Origin: Thermanaerovibrio acidaminovorans DSM 6589
GTDB taxonomy: Bacteria; Synergistota; Synergistia; Synergistales; Synergistaceae
Reading direction: 5' to 3'
NCBI RefSeq assembly: GCF_000024905.1
Contig: NC_013522.1
Location: 248,001 to 312,000 of the forward strand
DNA: 64,000 bases
Position numbers and translations under genes: made by a program
Shown: piece after piece, positions 25,531 to 33,334 of the stretch
How positions within the stretch are numbered: position 1 is the first letter of the stretch
How the letters are laid out: the number at the start of each line of letters is the position of its first letter
The notes under the pieces: generated by a model
What the model saw: the letters and a program-made list of their open reading frames with translations, nothing else
Databases searched by the model: none
Told to the model about the DNA's origin: nothing

Positions 25531-26138
25531 CAGCCGATCACCACCGGCTTCGCCGCGGCGAACACCTCGGACGTGATCTCGAACATGTTGGATATGGAGC
25601 CCACGCACACCCGGTCGGTGACGCCGAAGTGCTTGGTGCAGGTGCCGCAGACCAGCACCCTGGTGCCCTGGGCCTCCATCTCCTTCAGCGTGTCGCTGGC
25701 GGAGGAGTCGGGCAGGGAGAGGAACACCCCGCCGTTCATGAGGGCCACCACCGACACGGTCCCCGCCTGCCTCATGGTGTCCAGGAAGGCCTTCATGAGC
25801 GCCTCCCCCAGCTCCGCCGACTCGCCCCCCAGGGTCCTGGACAGGATGAGGAGCCCCATGGGGGCCTTGGACGGCGCGTCGGACGGGCAGGAGCAGGGCG
25901 GGTGATCCTCGGGCACCTCCGCCGGGGGAGCGGACCTCTCGGCGGTCAGCAGGATCCCCTCCGGTCCCTCGGACCTGGTCACCTGGAACCCCTGCCCCTT
26001 GAGGAACCTGGTCACGTTCTCCCCGGAGACCGGATTGTCCACCAGCACCTCCAGCCGGGAGGCCCCGCGGTCCACCGCCTCCTTGGCCATCATCACCGGC
26101 TTGGGGCACGACTGACCCCGGGCATCCACCTTAACCAA
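25530..26138 (-). CDS. yedF: YedF-like selenium-metabolism protein (TusA domain plus DsrE-like domain)
   Basis: A 202-residue two-domain protein. Residues 1-70 are a TusA-like domain with 'VDARGQSCPKPVMMAKEAV' carrying the carrier cysteine. Residues about 95-200 form a DsrE/peroxiredoxin-like domain with 'APMGLLILSRTLG', 'SVVALMNGGVFLSL' and a cysteine pair in 'VLVCGTCTKHFGV'. A linker has 'CSC'. This fusion defines YedF of selenium clusters. TTG 26138 is eight bases after GGAGG and gives the expected N-terminus; the longer frame upstream overlaps DUF3343 in another frame. Confidence 0.87.
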   Translation of the reverse strand: MVKVDARGQSCPKPVMMAKEAVDRGASRLEVLVDNPVSGENVTRFLKGQGFQVTRSEGPEGILLTAERSAPPAEVPEDHPPCSCPSDAPSKAPMGLLILSRTLGGESAELGEALMKAFLDTMRQAGTVSVVALMNGGVFLSLPDSSASDTLKEMEAQGTRVLVCGTCTKHFGVTDRVCVGSISNMFEITSEVFAAAKPVVIG

Positions 26139-26158
26139 AGGGATCACCTCCGTAGTTT

Positions 26159-26380
26159 TCAATTGGATTCCACCACCCGTACCCTCAGTTTGAGCTCCGA
26201 GGCGGCCTCCAGGGCCCGCTCCACCAGCTCCCCACTCATCTTCAGGGCTATGCCGCAGCTCTCGGTCAGGTGCCTGGGGGAGGGGCATATGTGGTGCTCC
26301 AGCCCCACCTCCCTGAGACGTCGGTGCAACATCATCCCCTCCGAGGCGCTCTCGAAGAGGCAGTAGACCCACCCGGCCAT
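26159..26380 (-). CDS. DUF3343 putative Se/S carrier-like protein
   Basis: A 73-residue protein matching the DUF3343 (putative Se/S carrier) pattern: 'YCLFESASEGMMLHRRLRE', then 'ICPSPRHLTESCGIALKM' with the conserved CGIALK-type motif near 42-47, ending in a basic strand. In selenium clusters it accompanies yedF and the desulfurase, and sulfur or selenium transfer through the cysteine is the usual proposal. ATG 26380 has a weak ribosome site but lies two bases after the activase stop, so coupling is likely. Confidence 0.83.
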   Translation of the reverse strand: MAGWVYCLFESASEGMMLHRRLREVGLEHHICPSPRHLTESCGIALKMSGELVERALEAASELKLRVRVVESN

Positions 26381-26382
26381 CC

Positions 26383-27117
26383 TTAATTACCCATGGCCGC
26401 CAGGGCGGCGCCGATGGCCCCCGCGTAGGCCCCGTTGGGGAGCGGGATCAGCCGCACCGACCGGGACGACAGGGCCTCCCCCGCGCCGGATACCTCCGAC
26501 AGCCCCCCGGTGAAGGCGAAGTCCCCCTTGGACAGGCAGGACGCCAACGCCTCGAGCCGGCCCCTGAGGGACTCGAATATGCCCCTGGCCACCTCCCCCC
26601 TGGGGGTCCCCTTCGAGAGGAGGGAGATCACCTCGCTCTCGGCGAAGACGGCGCACATGGAGCTCACCGGTGCGGACCGCTGGGCCCTAATGGCCTCCTG
26701 GATCATATCCTGCACTCCTATCCCCAGCACCCGCCCCATGTTCTCCAGGAACCTGCCGGTGCCGGCGGCGCAACGGTCGTTGACCCGGAAGTCCAGCACC
26801 CTCCCGGATCGGTCCATCTCTATTGCCTTGCTGTCCTGGCCCCCCACGTCCAGCACCAGGGTGGTGTCCCCCTTAAGGTGCCTGGCCCCCAGGGCGTGGG
26901 CGGATATCTCGGACAGGACCCGACACGCGGGGAAGACCTCCCGGAGAAGGTGCCGGCCGTAGCCGGTCACCCCCGCGGAGGATGCGCGGGGCAGGAGCTT
27001 AGGAAGGCCTGTCAGGTCCGCCCCCTCGGAGGAGATCCTCCCCAGGTCCGCCACCCGGTGCCGGTCCATCAGGGCCCACTTTATGAACCGGCTGCCTGCG
27101 TCTATCCCAAGGATCAC
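26383..27117 (-). CDS. 2-hydroxyacyl-CoA dehydratase activase-like ATPase (HgdC/BadF family)
   Basis: A 244-residue ASKHA-fold ATPase. Phosphate-binding loops are 'LGIDAGSRFIKWAL' at the N-terminus and 'LVLDVGGQDSKAI' near 92-104. The two cysteines that hold the single 4Fe-4S cluster between monomers are in 'VNDRCAAGTGRFLE' near 121 and 'SSMCAVFAESEV' near 160. The family injects an electron into a partner dehydratase or double-cubane protein at the cost of ATP; the partner is the gene just upstream. GTG 27117 is chosen. It reads directly into DUF3343. Confidence 0.85.
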   Translation of the reverse strand: MILGIDAGSRFIKWALMDRHRVADLGRISSEGADLTGLPKLLPRASSAGVTGYGRHLLREVFPACRVLSEISAHALGARHLKGDTTLVLDVGGQDSKAIEMDRSGRVLDFRVNDRCAAGTGRFLENMGRVLGIGVQDMIQEAIRAQRSAPVSSMCAVFAESEVISLLSKGTPRGEVARGIFESLRGRLEALASCLSKGDFAFTGGLSEVSGAGEALSSRSVRLIPLPNGAYAGAIGAALAAMGN

Positions 27118-27137
27118 GGTGATGACTTTCCCCTGCC

Positions 27138-28409
27138 CTAGAGGCTCTCCAGGAAGGCCTCTATCCTGGTCCTCATCTGTCCCTCGTCCCCGGGGGCGTA
27201 GTCGGTCTCCAGCGCCAGGAAGGGGATCCCCTCCGCCTTCATCCGGCGCTGCAGAGACCCCTGTTCCACCTGGTAGGTGGAGCAGAAGCTCAGCGTAACG
27301 TCCACCACCCCGTCCACCTTGTACTCCCGGGCCAGGCGCACCACGTCGTCTGCCCGGCCGTCGTTGGGGGAGAAGCAGGCGCAGTTGATGTCCCGGATGT
27401 ACCGGTCCGCCAGGGCGTCCAGGAGACCATCCAGGTCCCTGGGGGAGCGATCCACCGAGCCGGTGAAGTACCTGGTCCCGGTGCAGTTCTCTTCCACCAC
27501 CACCACGGCCCCGGTGGTCTCGATCACGTGATGGACCTTCCAGTTGGGGACCACTATGGGGCTTCCGGTCAGCAGTATCCGCTTGGTTCCCTTGGGGAAT
27601 ACCCCAATACCCCCCTGCACCCTTTGGGCACACTCCTGGGCAAGCTGGGCGGTCATGGCGGTGAATCGGTCCGGATCGTCGTAGAAGGCTATCTGGGAGG
27701 CCACCAAGGCGTCGATCCCCGATATGGGGACCGGGTCCGCCTTGCGGGTCTCGTAGAGCTCCCGCAGGGCCTGCCTCTTGGCCTCCACCTTGTCTATGGC
27801 GGAGAGCAGGGAGTCGTAGGTGAGCTTCCGGCCCGAGATCCCCTCCAGGCGGGAGACCAGCCGCCGCACCTCCGCCCGCCAGAGGGCCAGCCCCTCGGGG
27901 GACTTCCGGTTCGGCAGGTCCATCACGTGGGTGGGCACCAGGCGCCCCATCTCCTCCCAGGCCTTCTTCTTGCCGTCGCAGGTGTTCTCCGCTATCACCA
28001 GGTCCACCGACTGGAAGTAGGGACAGGTCTTGGAGAGCTTGGCCCCCAGGGCGGCCTTGATCAGCGGACACAGGTTCCGGGGAAGCACCTTCTCACCCTC
28101 CGGGACCCAGAACTGGGATCCCGCGCAGAGCCCCACCATGACGCCCCCGAGGGCCATCACCAGCTCCTCCGGCACGTAGACGCAGAAGGACCCGGCCACG
28201 AAGCCCCCGTTGCGCTTGTGGTCCACCAGCTCCTTGATCCTTAGCCCGTGAACCTCCGCTATCACCATGTTGAAGTAGTCCATGCCCGATGGCCTGTCCT
28301 TCTGGTGAAGGAAGGCCCCCTCGAAGAGGGGGGGAAGGGCCGCGCAGAGCTGGTCGTGAAGCTCCAGATCCAGGCCCAGTTGGCTCCACATCTCCCGGTA
28401 GTCCGCCAT
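27138..28409 (-). CDS. 2-hydroxyacyl-CoA dehydratase subunit D / double-cubane-cluster protein family
   Basis: A 423-residue HgdB-like iron-sulfur protein. Cysteines in family positions: 'GSFCVYVPEELVMALGG' near 72, 'VGLCAGSQFW', 'PRNLCPLIKAALG', 'KTCPYFQSVDLVIAENTCDGKKK' represented by 'ENTCDGKKKAWE' near 150, 'VVVEENCTGTRYF' near 305, 'DINCACFSPN' near 340 and 'VTLSFCSTYQVEQGSL' near 370. Only one D-component gene accompanies the activase, which fits homodimeric double-cubane-cluster ATP-dependent reductases better than a heterodimeric dehydratase. Its substrate is unknown; the selenium cluster downstream hints at a difficult reduction linked to Se or S. ATG 28409 follows GGAGGA. Confidence 0.78.
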   Translation of the reverse strand: MADYREMWSQLGLDLELHDQLCAALPPLFEGAFLHQKDRPSGMDYFNMVIAEVHGLRIKELVDHKRNGGFVAGSFCVYVPEELVMALGGVMVGLCAGSQFWVPEGEKVLPRNLCPLIKAALGAKLSKTCPYFQSVDLVIAENTCDGKKKAWEEMGRLVPTHVMDLPNRKSPEGLALWRAEVRRLVSRLEGISGRKLTYDSLLSAIDKVEAKRQALRELYETRKADPVPISGIDALVASQIAFYDDPDRFTAMTAQLAQECAQRVQGGIGVFPKGTKRILLTGSPIVVPNWKVHHVIETTGAVVVVEENCTGTRYFTGSVDRSPRDLDGLLDALADRYIRDINCACFSPNDGRADDVVRLAREYKVDGVVDVTLSFCSTYQVEQGSLQRRMKAEGIPFLALETDYAPGDEGQMRTRIEAFLESL

Positions 28410-28648
28410 TGGTACACTCTCCTCCTTCCGGATCAAAGAGGGCTATAGCCTCTCTATGGACCGGAGGACGGCGGCTCGATTTGACAAGGTCCGTAAGATC
28501 TCACCCGTGGTGGACCAAGGACCTCAAGGGGAGGGTTCGACACCGCCGGCCTCCGGTAGACTCAAGGGGTGCGCGCATGACATGCGGCCTAACGATAGCT
28601 CACATAACGCGCATTCCAACCCCTCCTTCGCCGGCGATGTCCGGTACA
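28410..28648 (-). promoter_or_regulatory. Long structured 5' leader of the dehydratase/selenium operon (candidate riboregulator)
   Basis: If transcription starts from the extended -10 at 28655-28663, the leader is about 240 nt with no gene. It can form a 12-bp helix with one mismatch (28463-28474 with 28543-28554), nested AGGTCC/GGACCT pairing (28488-28493 region with 28530 region), a CACC-CGT-GGTG hairpin (28502-28512), and TGCGCG/CGCGCA pairing (about 28569 and 28608). It does not match a riboswitch class I know. No protein is evident in it. Confidence 0.4.
28463..28554. repeat. 12-bp inverted repeat bounding a 68-nt structured segment
   Basis: ggaggacggcgg at 28463-28474 is complementary, with one mismatch, to ccgccggcctcc at 28543-28554. 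The enclosed bases hold further inverted repeats. Confidence 0.8.
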
Positions 28649-28654
28649 CCGTAG

Positions 28655-28663
28655 ATTATAGCA
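28655..28663 (-). promoter_or_regulatory. Extended -10 promoter of the dehydratase/selenium operon
   Basis: TGCTATAAT on the minus strand, a perfect -10 with the TG extension. No good -35 is seen, which is normal for extended -10 promoters. Confidence 0.55.
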
Positions 28664-28714
28664 TCGGTTGGATCTTTCAGAATGGAAAATTATTTTCCTT
28701 TACGGCGCCCCAGT

Positions 28715-28723
28715 TGCTATAAT
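28715..28723 (+). promoter_or_regulatory. Extended -10 promoter of the MATE gene
   Basis: TGCTATAAT on the plus strand, about 41 bases before the TTG start at 28764. It is divergent from, and 55 bases away from, the matching minus-strand element. Confidence 0.6.
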
Positions 28724-28763
28724 TATATCATAATTTTAGGGTGGTCCAAGGGGGGTAATTCGA

Positions 28764-30110
28764 TTGAGAGACGAGATCCTGGGCAGGGATCCGATACCGT
28801 CGCTGATAGTTCGCTTCTCGGGTCCCGCCATCGTGGCCCTGCTGGCCCACGCGCTCTACAACATAACTGACCGGGTGTTCGTCGGCAGGGCGGTGGGATC
28901 CTCCGGTTTAGCGGCCCTGTCGCTGGCATTTCCCTTCATGCTGGCCTTCATATCCTGGGGGCTGGTGTGCGGGGTTGGCACCTCCGCCCGGATGGCCATA
29001 TCGCTGGGAGCCTCGGATCGGGAGGGGGCCAGGCGGTACCTGGGTAACGGGATCCTGATGGCCCTGGTGGGCTCGGTGGTGATGCTGGCCCTGGGCTTCT
29101 GGGGGATGGAGGGGCTCTTGAGGTCCCAGGGAGGATCGGGGGAGATACTGCCCATGGCGCAACGGTACCTACGGGTGATCCTTTTGGGTGCCCCCTTCTC
29201 GGTGCTGGGGATGACCTTCACCCCGGTGCTTCGTCCCATGGGCAGGCCCAACGCCGCCATGGGGATCCAGCTGGTGGGGGCCTTCCTCAACATAGCCCTG
29301 GACTGGTGGTGGGTAATGGTCCTCCACATGGGGGTTGAAGGGGCCGCTTGGGCCACCGTTGCGTCCCAGGCCGTTCAGGCCCTCCTGGGCGCCGCCCTGG
29401 TGCTAAACTCATCCCGAATCCGCCCTCGGCACATGGTCCCGGAGCCATCCCGGATGGGCCGAATCTTCTCCGTTGGGCTCCCATCGGGGCTCACCGAGAT
29501 GGGATTCACCATCGTGATCGCCATCATGAACCGTCAGGTGAAGCTCTACGGGGGCGACGCGGGGCTCTCTGCGCTGGGGATATTCTTCGGCCTGGACGCC
29601 CTTTTCTTCCTTCCCGCCATAGGGGTTGGGGAGGGGGCCCAGCCCATCATAGGCTACAACTATGGAGCCGGGAACCTGCAACGGGTCAGAAGGGCAATCT
29701 GGACCGCGGTGGGCTACGCGGTGGGCTACTTCTGCTTGAGCCTGCTCTTGGTGCAGATCTTCGCCCCGGAGCTGGTCTCCCTGTTCGTGAAGGACGACCC
29801 AGTTCTGCTGGACATGGCTGCCTGGGGGCTAAGGGTATCCTATGCGGGGGCCCCCATGGCGGGCATGTCCATAACCGCCGCCTATTACTTCCAGGGCATA
29901 GGCAACTGGCGGGCGGGGCTAATCACCGCCATGTGCCGCATCGTGATCTTCGTAATGATCCCGCTGATGATACTTCCACCCATAATGGGCATAACCGGCG
30001 TATGGGCCTCCCTGCCCGTAGCGGATGTGGGGGGATGTATGCTAGGGTTTCTCATGGTGCGCCGGAGTCTTCGTTCCATTGGGGCTTGCGACCCCAGCGG
30101 GCCAGCGTAG
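28764..30110 (+). CDS. MATE-family multidrug/cation antiporter (MepA-like)
   Basis: A 448-residue transporter with about twelve helices in two MATE repeats. Signature regions: 'PAIVALLAHALYNITDRVFVGRAVG' (represented near 20-44), 'PFSVLGMTFTPVLRPMGRPNAAM' near 145-167, 'GAFLNIALDWWWV' and, in the second half, 'GEGAQPIIGYNYGAGNLQRVRRA' near 288-310. MATE exporters use a sodium or proton gradient to expel cationic compounds. The TTG 28764 start (LRDEILGRDPIPSL) fits the usual MATE N-terminus and has GGGGGG upstream. It ends against a hairpin and the converging EAL gene. Confidence 0.9.
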   Translation: MRDEILGRDPIPSLIVRFSGPAIVALLAHALYNITDRVFVGRAVGSSGLAALSLAFPFMLAFISWGLVCGVGTSARMAISLGASDREGARRYLGNGILMALVGSVVMLALGFWGMEGLLRSQGGSGEILPMAQRYLRVILLGAPFSVLGMTFTPVLRPMGRPNAAMGIQLVGAFLNIALDWWWVMVLHMGVEGAAWATVASQAVQALLGAALVLNSSRIRPRHMVPEPSRMGRIFSVGLPSGLTEMGFTIVIAIMNRQVKLYGGDAGLSALGIFFGLDALFFLPAIGVGEGAQPIIGYNYGAGNLQRVRRAIWTAVGYAVGYFCLSLLLVQIFAPELVSLFVKDDPVLLDMAAWGLRVSYAGAPMAGMSITAAYYFQGIGNWRAGLITAMCRIVIFVMIPLMILPPIMGITGVWASLPVADVGGCMLGFLMVRRSLRSIGACDPSGPA

Positions 30111-30111
30111 G

Positions 30112-30144
30112 TCCCGCGGAAGGGGCGGGCCTACCTCCGCGGGA
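30112..30144. terminator. Hairpin between MATE and the EAL gene
   Basis: TCCCGCGGA (30112-30120) pairs with TCCGCGGGA (30136-30144), lying between the two converging stop codons. It lacks a T-run, so intrinsic termination is uncertain. Confidence 0.4.
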
Positions 30145-30146
30145 GG

Positions 30147-32146
30147 CTAAGCCTCCTGGTTGCCCCTGGGCGCCGCTGGGGGCAACAATATGCCCCGGGA
30201 GTTTACCATGGCCTCTATGTGCTCCAGGGGCCTTGGGGGACTGAAGAGGAAACCCTGGACGCAGTCAATTCCCATGTTGCTCATGGCGGAGCACTGCTCC
30301 TGGGTCTCCACCCCCTCAACCACCGTGTCCAGGCACAGCGCCTTGGCCATCCCCAGGATGGCGGATATGAGGGCTAGGTCCTTCTCGTTCCTTGGAACCC
30401 CGCTCACGAAGGCCTTGTCCACCTTGAGGCCGTCCAGGGTGAAGTCCCGAAGGTAGCTCAGGGACGAGTAGCCGGTTCCGAAGTCGTCGATGTAGACCCT
30501 TACGCCGGTCTTTCTCAAGTCGCAGAAGACCCGCTCCGCCCGGCGGCGTTCCTCCAGGAGGGCGTTCTCCGATATTTCAACTATGAGCATCGACGGGTCC
30601 AACCCAGACTTGTCAAGGGCCCGTCGGATCTTCTCCTCCGGATTGCCCAGCCTCAGCTCCGTGCCAGACAGGTTCACCGACACGGGAACCTGCCCTATGG
30701 GCCCCTGGGACCAGCGCTTGGCGTCCGTGCAGGCCCTGTTCAGCACCCACTCGCCATCTCAAGGATGAGCCCCGTGGCCTCCGCTATGGGGATGAACTTG
30801 GAGGGGGGGACGTAGGTCCCCTTGCCGGTGGGCCACCGGAGCAACGCCTCCATGGCCACCACCCGGCAGGACAGGGGGTTCACCAGCGGCTGATAGTAGA
30901 GCTCGAACTGCCCTTCCTTTATGGCCCGACGCATGCTGTTCTCCAGCACCATCCGCATGTTAAACTCCCGGCGGATCTGCCGATCGAACCGGACGCATCG
31001 GCCACCCCCCAGCTCCTTGGCCCGACGAAGGGCATGGAGGGCCTTGTCCAGCAGCTCGTCCCCCCGGGTCCCGTCCTGGGGGGCCACCGATATGCCCACG
31101 CTACACCCAACGGTTATGACCGGCTGGGTCTCCGTTATGGGGGCCTTGAAGACCTCCACCAGCTGATCCCCCGCCATGGTGGCCTCCGGATCGCCGCACC
31201 GGATCACCGCGCAGAAGGTGTTGCCGTCCAGCCGGAAGATGCCCTCCACGGGCCCTAACGCCTCCCTTATGCGCCTTAAGGCCAGCATCAGCACCCGGTC
31301 CCCGCCGTCGTGCCCCAGGAGGACGTTCACGTCTCGGAACCGGTCCAGGTCCACCAGGAGGATGGCCAGGGGAGGGGAGTCGGGGGTCAGCCCCTCCTCC
31401 TTGAGCATGTCCAGGAGCACCGGCCGGGTTGGCAGGGCGGTCACCGGGTCGTGGCTCGCCTCCCAGCCGTAGCTGGCCTCCCGCTTGGCGGTCTCCAGCG
31501 TCACGCAGTAGCTCCCCTTTGGGTGGTGAATCTCCCCGGTGGAGCGGACCCGGATCCTCATGGGCACCACCCCCCCGTCCAGGCGCCGGACGTTGGCCTC
31601 CCCCTCCCAGAGGCCCTTATCCTTCACTATGAAGGCTATGCTGGATGCGGTGGCGGGGCTCTGGAGGAACCTGGAGAACCGGCGTCCCAACACATCCCCC
31701 CTGGTGGCCTTTAGGCCCTCCAGCATGGCGGTGGTCACCGCCCGGACCCGCCCCGAGCCGTCCAGGACGGCGCACATCTGGTCCACCTCCTGGATCAACG
31801 CCCCCTCCCAGCTTGATAGGCGGGGCAGAACCGCCACCGAGGCCCCGTCCCCGAAGGGCTGTACGCACACCACCAGCCCCAGGTCCCCGGTGCTCACCTT
31901 GAGCACCGACGAGCGGCCCTTAAGGGCCCCCACGAAGGCCTCCCTAAGGCCCAGCTGGTCCCTCCGGCTCATGGACCTGAGGAGTGAGTCCACTCCTCCC
32001 ACCCGGTCCAGAAGCTCCCGGGCGGAGTCCTCCAGCTGGACCACCTCACCCCCTCTGGATAGGACCGCCAATCGGACCTCCCAGTCCCTCCGGGTCACGG
32101 GGGTGAATGCGCTCTGGATGGTGGTGGGCCACTGGGTGGGTGACAT
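30147..32146 (-). pseudogene. PAS-GGDEF-EAL signalling protein, frameshifted before the EAL core
   Basis: ATG 32146 opens about 460 residues: an N-terminal region, a PAS domain ('IQEVDQMCAVLDGSGRVRAVT...'), a GGDEF domain and the start of EAL ('YYQPLVNPLSCRVVAMEALLRW'). The GGDEF signature is 'RLDGNTFC', so cyclase activity is not expected. At about 30753 one base is missing: 'GLILEMA' should continue into 'EWVLNRACTDAKRW', which lies in the next frame and runs to 30147 with good phosphodiesterase motifs ('IDDFGTGYSSLSYLR', 'VEGVETQEQ'). One added base would restore a roughly 665-residue c-di-GMP phosphodiesterase. Initiation at the GTG of the second frame could give a free EAL fragment. Confidence 0.8.
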
Positions 32147-32297
32147 GAGGACTCTCCTTTTTGCGTTTTGTCCGCCCCGGGGCGATCATCTCTGTCATCA
32201 GATATTTTACAGGCACCCGTCAAAGTTGAGTCGCCGAGGCACGGGTAGATGGTACCAAAAAATGTTTAACAAACCAAGACTCAATCTTCAATTTAAT

Positions 32298-32336
32298 CGG
32301 GACCTGGGGTGGCCGATGGCCGATCCCCTGGTCCCG
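32298..32336 (-). terminator. Terminator-like hairpin after the class IV aminotransferase
   Basis: CGGGACCTGGGG (32298-32309) pairs with CCCCTGGTCCCG (32325-32336) apart from one mismatch. On the minus strand it is followed by ATTAAATT, 31 bases past the aminotransferase stop. Confidence 0.6.
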
Positions 32337-32367
32337 ATCGTCTGGCCGTATTTGTTAATCTTGCCCG

Positions 32368-33201
32368 TCAGCCCAGCCACTTGTGAATGGAGGCCCGGTA
32401 GAGGCGGTGGAGGTGTTGGGTGACCGGTCCGGGCCTGCCGTTTCCAATGCGCCGGCCCCCTATCCGGGTCACCCCCAGGACCTCCTTTATGGAGCCGGTT
32501 ATGAACGCCTCGTCCGCCCGGTCCAGCTCGGTCACCTTGGGGCAGCGCTCCTCCACCTTGAAGCCCGCCTCCCTGGCCAGGTGCAGCACGATGCCCCGGG
32601 TTATGCCCGGGAGCACCCGCCCCACCGGGGCGGTTACCAGCTTGCCGTCCACGCAGAGGAAGAAGTTGCTGGATGAGGCCTCGGTGATCTCCCCGTCGGG
32701 GCAGAAAAGGGACTCGAACACGTCCCCCCGGCCCGCAACGGGGATGTAGCCGAACATGTAGTTTATGCTCTTTATGAGGGGGAACGGACGCTCCATGTTC
32801 ACCGGCTCCAGGGTTATCCCTGTCTGATAGAGCCCCGGGTCCGGCAACTCCAGGGGCTCGAAGAGCACGTAGAGCCTGGGGTTGGGGAAGCGCTTGTTAA
32901 CCATCACGTCCCCGCCGGTGACGTAGGGCTTCATTATTATCTCCCCGCCCTGTAGCTCCGGCCTGCCTAGCCCCTCCCGGAAGACGGCGGGGATCTGGGA
33001 GATTATCTCCCTGGCCTCTATGCCCGCCTGCTCGGCGCTCCGAAGTAGCCGCTCCAGGTGGGGCCCCGGGGCGAAGGGGCGCCGATCGTAGGTCCTTATG
33101 GACTCGAAGACCCCTATGCCCCTCTGGATGGCGTAGTCCGACAGGGGGACGTAAGCCTTCTCCAAGGGAGTGAACTGCCCATCGTGATAGCAGAGCATCA
33201 T
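32368..33201 (-). CDS. Class IV PLP aminotransferase (branched-chain / D-amino-acid type)
   Basis: A 277-residue fold-type IV aminotransferase. The opening 'DGQFTPLEKAYVPLSDYAIQRGIGVFESIRTYD' is family-typical. The Schiff-base lysine is in 'FPLIKSINYMFGYI' near 145, and 'DGEITEASSSNFFLCVDGKL' near 175 provides the phosphate cup. 'PGITRGIVLHLAREAG' and 'EAFITGSIKEVLGVTRI' complete the pattern. IlvE is most likely by length, but ADC lyase and D-alanine aminotransferase share this fold and cannot be separated by eye. ATG 33201 follows AAGGG; the upstream extension lacks similarity. Confidence 0.78.
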   Translation of the reverse strand: MMLCYHDGQFTPLEKAYVPLSDYAIQRGIGVFESIRTYDRRPFAPGPHLERLLRSAEQAGIEAREIISQIPAVFREGLGRPELQGGEIIMKPYVTGGDVMVNKRFPNPRLYVLFEPLELPDPGLYQTGITLEPVNMERPFPLIKSINYMFGYIPVAGRGDVFESLFCPDGEITEASSSNFFLCVDGKLVTAPVGRVLPGITRGIVLHLAREAGFKVEERCPKVTELDRADEAFITGSIKEVLGVTRIGGRRIGNGRPGPVTQHLHRLYRASIHKWLG

Positions 33202-33334
33202 ACCAAACCCTTCTTTCCCGTTAGTGATCAAGCCATAAGTATAAACCAAAAGGCCCCGGCCGGCAGGTCCTTGCGGAGTTTTCCTTTACGTTGGATGATG
33301 TTGAAGCCATTCCTGAGTCCGAGGGGGAGTTGCC

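Noticed and set aside
28463-28554. tRNA-Sec-like element (92 nt, complementary ends, an internal GGTTCGAC) in the selenium cluster
   Set aside because: The ends pair, but the T-arm bases around TTCGAC do not pair with each other, no UCA anticodon loop forms at the right place, and there is no CCA. It fits a structured leader better.
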